In this document: positions 8,504-15,855 of the stretch, piece after piece
Layout: each line of letters opens with the position of its first letter
Numbering within the stretch: the stretch's first letter is position 1
Origin: Streptomyces sp. NBC_00457
Lineage (GTDB): Bacteria > Actinomycetota > Actinomycetes > Streptomycetales > Streptomycetaceae
Direction: 5' to 3'
Length of the DNA: 64,000 bases
Assembly (NCBI RefSeq): GCF_036014015.1
Contig: NZ_CP107905.1
Location: 3,038,001-3,102,000 of the forward strand
Translations under genes and position numbers: made by a program
The notes under the pieces: model-generated
The model's input: the letters and a program-made list of their open reading frames with translations, nothing else
The model's database searches: none
Told to the model about the DNA's origin: nothing

Positions 8504-9373
8504 TCAGGCGACCCCGGGCTCCAACAGCCCGGTGCGCAGCTGCTTGATGATGCGGCTGATGAGCCGCGAGACGTGCATCTGGGAGACCCCGATCCGGTCG
8601 GCGATCTGCGCCTGGGTGAGCTCGTCGACGAACCGCAGATGGATGATCCGCCGCTCACGCTCGTCCAGCCTGGCGATCAGCGGTGCCAACGAGTGGAAGT
8701 CCTCGACGAGTTCCAGCGACGGATCCTCCTCACCGAGGAGGTCGGCCAGGACGGACTCGCCGTTGTCCGTGTCGGACGTGACGGCCGCGTCGAGGGAGGT
8801 GGACTGATAGCAGTTGGCGGCCTTGCGGGCCTCTATCACCTCTTCCTCCGACAGGGACATCAGCTGCGACAGCTCGCGGGTGGTCGGCGTACGGCCCAGA
8901 CGGGAGCGGAGTTCCTCCGTCGCCTTGGCCAGCTCCACGCGCGCCTCCTGCAGCCGGCGCGGCACATGGACCGCCCAGCTCATGTCGCGGAAGAAGCGCT
9001 TGATCTCGCCGACGATGTACGGGACGGCGAACGTCGTGAACTCGACCTCTCGGGACACCTCGAAGCGGTCGATGGCCTTGATCAGCCCGATCGTCCCGAC
9101 CTGGACGATGTCCTCCAGCGAATCCCCACGCGCGCGGAAGCGCGACGCCGCGTACCGCACGAGCGACAGGTTCATCTCGATCAGCGTGTTGCGCACGTAC
9201 TGGTACTCGTGCGTGCCCTCCTCCAGCATGGCCAGTCGGTCGAAGAACTGACGCGACAACTCCCGTGCGTCCTGGGGCCTCACGCTCGTCGGATCCTCGA
9301 TCAGCGGCAGCGCCGCCCCCTCCGTCGTGACCGTCTCCGGTGCCGTTGCCTGCGCCACCGTCACGGCTGCCAT
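8504..9373 (-). CDS. RNA polymerase sigma factor, SigB/SigF family
   Basis: About 289 residues from the ATG at 9373, preceded by GGGAGGGCGGC; an ATG at 9406 is in frame but lacks a ribosome site. Region 2 contains GDSLEDIVQVGTIGLIKAID and TTFAVPYIVGEIKRFFRD, region 3 RLQEARVEL to EVIEARKA, and region 4 the HTH AQIADRIGVSQMHVSRLI. These are diagnostic of the stress/sporulation SigB/F/G group. It should direct stress-inducible transcription and be held by an RsbW-type anti-sigma factor, several of which are close by. Which Streptomyces SigB-family paralogue it is cannot be settled by eye. Confidence 0.93.
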   Translation of the reverse strand: MAAVTVAQATAPETVTTEGAALPLIEDPTSVRPQDARELSRQFFDRLAMLEEGTHEYQYVRNTLIEMNLSLVRYAASRFRARGDSLEDIVQVGTIGLIKAIDRFEVSREVEFTTFAVPYIVGEIKRFFRDMSWAVHVPRRLQEARVELAKATEELRSRLGRTPTTRELSQLMSLSEEEVIEARKAANCYQSTSLDAAVTSDTDNGESVLADLLGEEDPSLELVEDFHSLAPLIARLDERERRIIHLRFVDELTQAQIADRIGVSQMHVSRLISRIIKQLRTGLLEPGVA

Positions 9374-9731
9374 GCCGCCCTCCCGATCGCCGGAACCCGC
9401 TGTCATACCCCCGCGTGCCCCGGCTCTCGCGGATCACTCCGCCTCCCCCACCGCGAACGCGCCATCGAGGTGAGTATTGGCGTGAAGTCGGCGCTCGGCG
9501 TGGCCGATCCGGGCATATCGGCCGCGGAAGTCCCCCGACCGGCGCCGGTCTCTCTGCCAACCGCTTTCGTCCCCGGGTTGTTTGCGTGGGGAGACGCGGG
9601 GCAAGCGGAATTCCGTGCTTCGGACCAGAGGCGCACCGGTGCGACAGATGTGACCGCTCCGGGGTCTTCGTGCCCCGTGCACCGTTTCCCACGAAAACTC
9701 GCCGAGAACGCCGTTCAGGAGCTGTTCCCGC
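9374..9731. promoter_or_regulatory. divergent promoter region of two sigma factor genes, 358 nt
   Basis: On the minus strand GGGTAT (9410 to 9405) matches the -10 of SigB/SigF promoters and lies about 32 nt before the chosen start of the sigma gene at 8504, but no clear GTTT -35 is seen at the right distance. On the plus strand GTTT (9580-9583), a 15-nt spacer and GGGCAA (9599-9604) is a weaker match for the other sigma gene. Autoregulation is an inference. Confidence 0.35.
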
Positions 9732-10592
9732 ATGCTGGTCGAAACGTCCGCACATGGTTCCGACTTCACTGCCCGCCCCCGCGTGTCCGGCGGACACGCC
9801 CACGACGACGCCCCCGACACCGCGTCCGACTTCGCCCGCCTGGCCGCCCTGCCCGAGGGTCCCGAGCGAGACGCGGTACGCGACGAACTCACCGAGGTTT
9901 GGCTGCCCATGGCCCACCGCATCGCGGGGAAGTTCCGCAACCGCGGTGAGTCGCTGGAGGATCTGCGCCAGGTCGCGGCCCTGGGCCTGATCAAGGCCAT
10001 CGACCGGTACGAGCCCGGACGGGGCGCCTTCGAAAGCTATGCCGTGCCCACCATCACGGGGGAGATCAAGCGGCACTTCCGCGACCGGATGTGGGCCCTC
10101 AGGGTTCCCCGTCGCGTCCAGGACCTGCGCAACAAGGTACGGATCGCGCGCCGCGACCTCAGCGATTCGGCGAGCGGCTCCACACCCTCGGTCGCCGAGA
10201 TCGCCGCCCACACGGGGCTCACCGAGGACGAGGTCAACACGGGGCTGGAGGCCCTGGAGAGCTACAGCACCCTGTCCCTCGACGCCGAAATGTCCTCGAG
10301 CGACGACGGCTTCAGCCTCGCCGACACGATCGGCGCCTGCGACGAGGCCTACGACGTGGTCATCGACCGAGAGGCGGCGAAGGAGGGGCTGCGGCGCCTG
10401 CCCGAGCGCGAGCGCACCATCCTGTACCTGCGCTTCTTCGAGGACATGACGCAGAGCCGCATCGCCGATCACCTGGGCATCTCCCAGATGCACGTCTCCC
10501 GCCTCATCAGCCGGTGCTGCGCGCGGGTACGGGACGAAGCGCTCGCCCAGGGAACACGGCCGGAGCCCTCCGACAACGGCTGGCCCACGTGA
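9732..10592 (+). CDS. RNA polymerase sigma factor, SigB/SigF family (second copy)
   Basis: 286 residues. Region 2 has GESLEDLRQVAALGLIKAID and SYAVPTITGEIKRHFRDRMW, and region 4 ends with RIADHLGISQMHVSRLISR. It is a clear paralogue of the sigma factor at 8504 and is divergent from it. The N-terminus has a short acidic lead (HAHDDAPDTASDFARL). Two SigB-family factors side by side with several ATPase and STAS proteins suggest parallel partner-switching circuits. The DUF5133 gene 98 nt downstream may be in the same transcript. Confidence 0.93.
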   Translation: MLVETSAHGSDFTARPRVSGGHAHDDAPDTASDFARLAALPEGPERDAVRDELTEVWLPMAHRIAGKFRNRGESLEDLRQVAALGLIKAIDRYEPGRGAFESYAVPTITGEIKRHFRDRMWALRVPRRVQDLRNKVRIARRDLSDSASGSTPSVAEIAAHTGLTEDEVNTGLEALESYSTLSLDAEMSSSDDGFSLADTIGACDEAYDVVIDREAAKEGLRRLPERERTILYLRFFEDMTQSRIADHLGISQMHVSRLISRCCARVRDEALAQGTRPEPSDNGWPT

Positions 10593-10690
10593 CGCAGGAG
10601 TGGCCCGATTCCCGGCATGTTCCCCCCCAGGCCCGACCGCCTCGCCCGTCGGGCAGGAGCGACGATCACATCTTCCAGGAGCGGATACCC

Positions 10691-10978
10691 ATGCTGATGC
10701 CCCATCCGGCGATACTGCGCAGGCTCGTCGAGGAGTACGAGACAGTCATGGCCCACGACGGCGACGGGGAGCCCGACACGGGCCGGAGGGACCTGCGCGC
10801 ACGGGACCTGGCCTACACATTGTGCGTGTCCACCGGAACGCGCGAGGTGGAACAGGCCCTCGAAACGGCCCGCCGCCTGCTCGCCGCCGCGCACGACCCC
10901 GTCGCACCGGTGCAGCGACGTGCGGTCACCACGGGCCTGGGCAAGCCTCCGGCGGAGGAGTCGGCGATCGCCGGCTGA
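10691..10978 (+). CDS. DUF5133 domain-containing protein
   Basis: 95-residue protein, ATG at 10691 preceded by CCAGGAGCGG with suitable spacing. It begins MLMPHPAILRRLVEEY and contains ARDLAYTLCVSTGT and EVEQALETARRLL, the pattern of the small Streptomyces DUF5133 family, usually found near SigB-type stress genes. Function is not known. It follows the sigma gene on the same strand. The frame is open far upstream, but that part is a shadow of the sigma gene. Confidence 0.8.
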   Translation: MLMPHPAILRRLVEEYETVMAHDGDGEPDTGRRDLRARDLAYTLCVSTGTREVEQALETARRLLAAAHDPVAPVQRRAVTTGLGKPPAEESAIAG

Positions 10979-11111
10979 GCTGTGCGAGCAGGGAAGTACC
11001 CTTCGGGTCGACGGACCGCGAGCCCCTCGATCCCGAGTAACCGTCCGCCGCCCGCTGCTCACCGCACCACTCGGCCCCATGGTTCGGGCGCGAGCGGGTA
11101 GCGGAGTCCCA

Positions 11112-11143
11112 TGAGCACGGATGGACGTGAGCACGGATGGACG
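11112..11143. repeat. 16-bp perfect tandem duplication
   Basis: TGAGCACGGATGGACG occurs twice head to tail (11112-11127, 11128-11143). It lies in the 286-nt non-coding stretch between the DUF5133 gene and the ATP-binding protein gene at 11265. Nothing else was recognised in that stretch. Confidence 0.8.
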
Positions 11144-11264
11144 ACGAGGAGCGGGGACGACAGCGTGCGGGGAATGGTGAAGTGACAGTAGCCGCAGCCC
11201 TCTTGGTGCGCGCCCGCGATGCTCAGGCAGTGAGGAGCATCTCGCGGGCGGCGCACGAGCAATC

Positions 11265-11705
11265 GTGAAGCCGGCGGAGCATCGTACGGCCGGGGACAGC
11301 GGGACGGCGCCCACCCGGCCGGTCCCGATCACCAGCGCGGCGACGGCACGGAGTTATGTGCGGTCGGTCGTAGAAGAGCACTGGCGCGCCGCGTCCGGGC
11401 CGGCGAGCGAGAGAGCCGTCATGGACCTCCTGCTGGTCGTGTCGGAGCTCGTCACCAACGCCATCCGGCACGGCGGCGGCCTCGCGGGGTTCGAGGTGGC
11501 CCTGCTTCCTGAGGGGGTGCGACTGAGCGTGCACGACTACAGCAACGCCGTTCCCTCCGCCGCCTACGGGCCCGGCACACTCCCCCAGGCGCACGAGGGC
11601 AGCGGCTACGGGTGGCCGCTGATCATCCGCCTGTCCCGCGACATCCACATCGAGCGCCGCCGAGAGGGCGGCAAGACAGTCAGCGTGCTGGTGCCGCTGA
11701 CGTGA
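11265..11705 (+). CDS. RsbW-like ATP-binding (anti-sigma) protein
   Basis: 146 residues, GTG start. GHKL fold with N-box LLLVVSELVTNAIRHGGG and a G2-like GSGYGWPLI segment. The G1 box is replaced by VHDYSNAVP, as in the large Streptomyces group of degenerate RsbW-type proteins. The C-terminus GGKTVSVLVPLT is close to the equivalent part of the protein at 7950 (GGKRVTAVIPLS), so the two are paralogues. It converges on the next gene with 24 nt between stops. No strong ribosome site is seen before the GTG. Confidence 0.82.
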   Translation: MKPAEHRTAGDSGTAPTRPVPITSAATARSYVRSVVEEHWRAASGPASERAVMDLLLVVSELVTNAIRHGGGLAGFEVALLPEGVRLSVHDYSNAVPSAAYGPGTLPQAHEGSGYGWPLIIRLSRDIHIERRREGGKTVSVLVPLT

Positions 11706-11729
11706 GTGCCGGCTCGTCGGGCGGGCGGC

Positions 11730-12170
11730 TCACCAGGGCAGGAACGCGTGCACGTCCTTGCCGTCGGCCCGCACCACCACACTGACCTGGTCGCACAGCG
11801 TGTGGATCAGGTACCAACCGATCCCGCCACCACTGCCCTTGCCGGGGTGGAAGGGGCGCGGCGCCGGTGGGGTGGTGCTCGTGTCGCTGAGCGTCACGTG
11901 CACACCGTCGAACGACCTGCGCATCGTCAGCCCGAAGGGTCCTGGAGCGTACTGTATGGCGTTGGCGGCAAGCTCGCTGACAACCAGTAGGACGTCATCC
12001 CGGTACTCGGGCGTCGCCGGCGGTGAGGACCGCGCGAGCATGGTCAGAAACTCCTCCGCGCCGAGGCGGGCTCTCGTCACATCACCAAATCCCCCGTCAA
12101 ACCTGGCCTCCCAGTCCTGTATCTCTTCAGAAGACGGCTTGCCGCCCCCATGTGATTCGGTCGCCATCAC
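11730..12170 (-). CDS. RsbW-like ATP-binding (anti-sigma) protein
   Basis: 146 residues with N-box LLVVSELAANAIQYAPG, a G1-region LSDTSTTPP lacking the usual DxGxG, and a well-formed G2 loop GKGSGGGIGWYLI. It is the third HATPase-type protein of the region. The intact Gly-rich lid suggests nucleotide binding. Either a kinase of the STAS protein at 7185 or a sequestering anti-sigma factor would fit. Confidence 0.82.
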   Translation of the reverse strand: MMATESHGGGKPSSEEIQDWEARFDGGFGDVTRARLGAEEFLTMLARSSPPATPEYRDDVLLVVSELAANAIQYAPGPFGLTMRRSFDGVHVTLSDTSTTPPAPRPFHPGKGSGGGIGWYLIHTLCDQVSVVVRADGKDVHAFLPW

Positions 12171-12479
12171 ACCTTCTCCGGCCCCTGCCGTGGGCCGCGG
12201 TGACTTGTCCTTCCACTTCCACCGCCGCTGCTTCCCAGCCAGAGCGCGGTTACGCGTCCGGAATCGCAGGAGCCGGTGGGGCGTCAGGGAAGACAGAAGC
12301 CGCGCTTGGTACAGCGGGGTCGAGCTCGGCTGCTGACGGCGGATCAGCGGGACGCGGAACAGGCGTGGTCGCCGGAGGACATCGCGTCCCGGTGCTGCCG
12401 CCGCGAGATCACGAAACCACGGCGCGCCGCCCGGACATATCGGATCTTCGCCCTGTCCGGGAAGGACAGGGCGAAGGGT
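12171..12479. other. intergenic region, 309 nt, with integrase terminator
   Basis: Holds the promoter region of the ATP-binding gene at 11730 and, at its right end, the integrase terminator. No tRNA or obvious attachment core was recognised. One edge of the integrated element may be near here. Confidence 0.45.
12447..12475 (-). terminator. integrase transcription terminator
   Basis: Perfect 12-bp stem (TTCGCCCTGTCC / GGACAGGGCGAA) with loop GGGAA, ending 4 nt past the integrase stop codon. No long U tract follows, as is usual in Streptomyces. Confidence 0.75.
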
Positions 12480-13661
12480 TTATGCGGCGATGGTGAGCGG
12501 AGTTTCCATACGCTCCCAGGCTCCGAGGACGGCCTTGTGGGCGTCGGGTTGCAGGTGTGCGTAGCGCTGGGTGGTCTGGAAGCTCTCGTGACCGAGGAGG
12601 TGCTGGACCTCGTAGAGCGAGACTCCCTTCTGGACCAGCCAAGAGGCGCAGGTGTGGCGCATGGAGTGCGGTGGGTAGTGCGGGACGAGCTGCAGCTCGC
12701 AGTCGTCGCCGAAGTGGTAGGCGGCCTCGACGGCGGGCCACCAGGTCTGCCGTCGCCAGTTGCTGTCGGCGAGGAGGCGCCCGGAGCGGCCCTTGGTGAT
12801 GGTGGTGAACACCACCGCGTCGCGGTCGAGTCGGTGGATGTGGCGTTCGAGGGCCTCCAGGACGTGAGGCGGGAGCGGGACTTCCCGGCGGCTCTTGGAG
12901 CTCTTGGGATACTCCTTGATGCCGCTCTTGGCGTTGACCTCCACCACGAACAGGCGCGAGCGCCGTGTGTCTATGCGGTGCCGGTGCAGGCCAGAGAGCT
13001 CGCCCCAGCGCAGCCCGGTGTAGAAGCCGAGCGGGCACATCGTCCGCCAGGCGGGGGCGAGTCCGTCGAGGATGCTCTGTGCCTGATCGGTCGTGAACCA
13101 CTGCGGCGGTTTGACCGCGATGGCCGGCAGGTCGATGCTGCGGCAGGGACTCACCACGATCACATCGTCGTCGACCGCCGCACGCATGATGGACGACGTC
13201 AGGTTGTAGGCCCGCTTGATCGCGGAGGCTCCCGCCCCCTTCTCGACAAGAGAGCGGATCCAGCTCTGGACATCCATGCGAGTGATCGCCCGCATCTCCC
13301 AGTCCGCCCAGTAGGGCATGACGTGGTTCTTGATGCTGGACGCGTCGCCCCGCAGGGTATGGGGCTCGACGATACGGGCCTTCCACCATCGGTCATGCCA
13401 CTCACGGAATGCGATCTCGCCGGCCCGCGGGTCGCGCATGCCTCCACGGGCGAACTGCGTCTCCAACTCGATGCCCCAAGCCCGCGCCTGGGCCTTGAGG
13501 GGGAAGGACCCACTGAACCGGTCTCCTGCCCGGTTGCGGACGGTCGCCTGCCACTTGCCGGACTTCAATTTGCGGAGGTACGCGGTACTACTCCTTCGTT
13601 CGGGAACGGTGAGGGCCGGGTTGACGGCAGCGAGATCACCGACGGGTACGCGGGGAAGCAA
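12480..13661 (-). CDS. tyrosine recombinase / site-specific integrase
   Basis: 393 residues. Residues about 25-75 are an arm-binding-like N-terminus (LRKLKSGKWQATVRNRAG), 80-170 the SAM-like core-binding domain, and 190-385 the catalytic domain. The catalytic set is complete: Arg218 (TGLRWGE), a beta-sheet Lys near 246-257, His332 and Arg335 (HSMRHTCAS), His358 (LLGHES) and nucleophile Tyr367 (TQRYAHL). It should integrate and excise an element by strand exchange. The frame begins with a TTG at 13661, inside the end of the excisionase-like frame; there is no ATG or GTG nearby. No replication, transfer or phage genes are adjacent, so the element appears reduced to its recombination module. Confidence 0.9.
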   Translation of the reverse strand: MLPRVPVGDLAAVNPALTVPERRSSTAYLRKLKSGKWQATVRNRAGDRFSGSFPLKAQARAWGIELETQFARGGMRDPRAGEIAFREWHDRWWKARIVEPHTLRGDASSIKNHVMPYWADWEMRAITRMDVQSWIRSLVEKGAGASAIKRAYNLTSSIMRAAVDDDVIVVSPCRSIDLPAIAVKPPQWFTTDQAQSILDGLAPAWRTMCPLGFYTGLRWGELSGLHRHRIDTRRSRLFVVEVNAKSGIKEYPKSSKSRREVPLPPHVLEALERHIHRLDRDAVVFTTITKGRSGRLLADSNWRRQTWWPAVEAAYHFGDDCELQLVPHYPPHSMRHTCASWLVQKGVSLYEVQHLLGHESFQTTQRYAHLQPDAHKAVLGAWERMETPLTIAA

Positions 13662-13848
13662 CCAATCTGCTGGCGATGAACTCCTCCAGCCCGGCAGCGG
13701 GGAAACGGACGCGGGAGCGTTCCGTCCCGGTGCGCAGATCGACGACGGGGAGGTCTCCGGCGGTGATGAAGCGGTAGACGGTGCGGCGGTCGACGTCCAG
13801 GGCGGCGGCGACAGCGGGTAGCCAGCGATCGGGCCCGCCGTCTACCAG
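13636..13848 (-). CDS. excisionase-like helix-turn-helix protein, non-standard start
   Basis: An open frame on the minus strand encodes a 70-80 residue HTH protein with WLPAVAAALDVDRRTVYRFI, a helix-turn-helix followed by a short wing (TERSRVRFPAAGLEEFI), matching the small excisionase/AlpA-like regulators paired with actinomycete integrases. It overlaps the integrase frame by 26 nt. Between the upstream stop TAG (13884-13882) and the HTH there is no ATG, GTG or TTG; the only near-cognate start is CTG at 13848. Either it uses CTG, is made from a shifted upstream frame, or is a decayed gene. Confidence 0.55.
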   Translation of the reverse strand: MVDGGPDRWLPAVAAALDVDRRTVYRFITAGDLPVVDLRTGTERSRVRFPAAGLEEFIASRLVASPRTRR

Positions 13849-14420
13849 GCGGAGGGCCCTGCCGCTGTCACGTGTCCGCTTCTACGCGCTCGGGCGGAGG
13901 GTTTGCGCAGATCGCCGGGCGACTCCGGCCAGGCACGGGTCGATCGTGCCGCCGCGCGGTGATGGACGATGGCGGCGTGCTGCGCCCGCCCCCCTCGCTC
14001 TGCATAGAGCTGCAAGAGTGGCGATCACAGGTGGGAGTCCTCTGGGACTTCCGGCCGCATCAACGGGCATGACCGTGAAGCAACCGAAAGACTGTCTTCA
14101 CAGGTCAGCGAGGAGCAGCTACCCATCGCGACAGGTCACGGTGTGGAAGATCGCGTAATTGCTCGACCGCTCACACACGGGACCGCCTGGTCTCTTCCGG
14201 AACATCTGACCAGCAGGACTCAGTAGGTCCGCGACCTGCGTCGCCTGCCTTCGGCGGTCCATCGATGCTCGCCACCTTGGCAGGGTTCTGACCTGCCCGA
14301 CAAGGCGCCTGACACCCCATCAGAACGAGCGTCAAATGAGCGTTACGAGCGTCATTTCAGCGTCAAGATATCGCCCGTAACGCCCACACCGCACATAATG
14401 CGCACACACAAAACCGCAGG
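13849..14420. other. intergenic region, about 570 nt, upstream flank of the integrase module
   Basis: No credible gene. A 66-codon frame at 13872 and a longer overlapping one lack ribosome sites. Base composition falls towards the right end, where short direct repeats occur (14328-14365). The region may carry the other attachment site or the remains of the element's regulator. Confidence 0.45.
14328..14365. repeat. four AGCGTYA direct repeats (iteron-like)
   Basis: AGCGTCA or AGCGTTA starts at 14328, 14339, 14348 and 14359, giving two 20-bp units (spacing 11, 9, 11). The centre is framed by AAATGA...TCATTT. It could be a regulator or recombinase accessory binding site. Confidence 0.5.
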
Positions 14421-15752
14421 TCAGGATCCCTTCGCGACCGGTTCAAGGATCGCCACGCACTCCACATGATGAGTCATCGGAAACAGATCGAACGCCCGCA
14501 GCATCCGCACCCGATACCCCCCATCCCGGAAATACCCCAAGTCCCGCGCCAGCGCCGCCGGATCGCACGCCACGTACGCGATACGACGGGCGCCGAGTGA
14601 GGACAGATGCTCGACCGTTTTCCGGCCCGCTCCCGCCCGCGGCGGGTCGAGGACGATCAGGTCGACCTCGGTGATACCGGTGCGCGGGAGGACCGACTCG
14701 ACCTTGCCCTGCTCGATGCGGACGCGGGGGAAGTCGGCGACGCTGTGCCGGGCGTCTTCGACGGCGCGCTTGCCGGATTCGATGCCGAGCACCGCGCCCT
14801 TCTCGCCGAGCCGGTCGGCCAGGGCGCCGGCGAAGAGGCCGACGCCGCAGTAGAGGTCGAGCGCCATGTCGCCCTTGCGTGGGAGCAGCCCTTGCATGAC
14901 CGCTGTCACGAGCGTGTCCGCGGCCTTCGGGTGGACCTGCCAGAAGCCGCCGTTGCCGACGCGGTGGGTGCGGCCGTCGGCGCGTTCGCGGACGAAGGCG
15001 CGGCCGTGGACGCGGTGAACGCCGCCGTCCTTCTCCTCCACCCGCAGCACGGACACCGGCTTGTCCAGCTCGACGAGCGGCAGCCGCGCGCCCGGCCTCG
15101 GCGTCAGGATCACCTGGCGGTCCTGCGACCCCGTCGCCGCGATCGCCTCGACGGACTCCATGCCCGTCCAGTCACGCTTCTCGATGCCCAGCTCGCTGAC
15201 GCCCTCGGCCGCGATCATGCAGTGGTCGATCGGCTCCACCTCGTGCGAGCGGTGCCGGCGCAGACCCGCCCGTCCCGTCTCGGCGTCCACGGCGTACTGC
15301 ACCCGCGTCCGCCACGCCGGGACCTGACCGGCGGGCAGCTTGTCGCCCTCGGCCGGCATGACCGTGCCGTCCCAGCCGGCCTCCTCGGGCGTCAGCCCCG
15401 CCAGCCGCTGCAACTGCTCGGCGATGACCTCGCCCTTCATCCGCCGCTGGGCGCCGGGCTTGGCGTGCTGCCAGTCGCAGCCGCCGCAGCGCCCCGGACC
15501 GGCGTAGGGACAGGGCGCCTCGACCCGGTCCTTGGAGGCGGACAGCACCTCCACCGCGTCCGCGCGCAGGAAACGGGAGCCTTCCTCGCCCTCGGTCACC
15601 CGCGCCACGACCCGCTCACCGGGCAGCGTGTGCCGGACGAACAGCACCTGCCCCGACTCCGTACGGGCGATGCAGTGCCCGCCGTGCGCGACGGGCCCGA
15701 TCTCGACCTCGTACTCCTCCCCGACCAGCGACTTCTTCGGTTCTGCCTGCAT
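14421..15752 (-). CDS. TrmA/RlmD-type SAM-dependent RNA (uracil-5-)methyltransferase
   Basis: About 443 residues from the ATG at 15752 (a GTG-type frame opening 24 nt earlier is less likely). Residues 5-70 form a TRAM RNA-binding domain (VGEEYEVEIGPVAHGGHC). Cys81, Cys89 and Cys92 in CPYAGPGRCGGC are iron-sulfur ligands of the RlmD/RlmC group. The SAM-binding motif is LDLYCGVGLF, motif IV is LDPPRAG, and the catalytic Cys is in YVACDPAAL. It methylates C5 of a uracil in rRNA or tRNA; the exact target cannot be read from sequence. It follows the APC permease gene on the same strand with about 100 nt between them. Confidence 0.92.
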   Translation of the reverse strand: MQAEPKKSLVGEEYEVEIGPVAHGGHCIARTESGQVLFVRHTLPGERVVARVTEGEEGSRFLRADAVEVLSASKDRVEAPCPYAGPGRCGGCDWQHAKPGAQRRMKGEVIAEQLQRLAGLTPEEAGWDGTVMPAEGDKLPAGQVPAWRTRVQYAVDAETGRAGLRRHRSHEVEPIDHCMIAAEGVSELGIEKRDWTGMESVEAIAATGSQDRQVILTPRPGARLPLVELDKPVSVLRVEEKDGGVHRVHGRAFVRERADGRTHRVGNGGFWQVHPKAADTLVTAVMQGLLPRKGDMALDLYCGVGLFAGALADRLGEKGAVLGIESGKRAVEDARHSVADFPRVRIEQGKVESVLPRTGITEVDLIVLDPPRAGAGRKTVEHLSSLGARRIAYVACDPAALARDLGYFRDGGYRVRMLRAFDLFPMTHHVECVAILEPVAKGS

Positions 15753-15855
15753 GGCGGGGTGACTCCACAACGTCATAGGAAAAGGGAAAGGGAAAACGGG
15801 CGGTCAAGGGGAACCGCGGGACAACAGCCCACCAGTCTACGTGCTCAGCCGCACG

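Noticed and set aside
12480..13661. Complete prophage or conjugative element
   Set aside because: Only an integrase and an excisionase-like frame; no replication, transfer or structural genes on either side.
13872..14072. 66-codon plus-strand frame beside the integrase
   Set aside because: No ribosome site, no recognisable motif, crossing low-complexity sequence.
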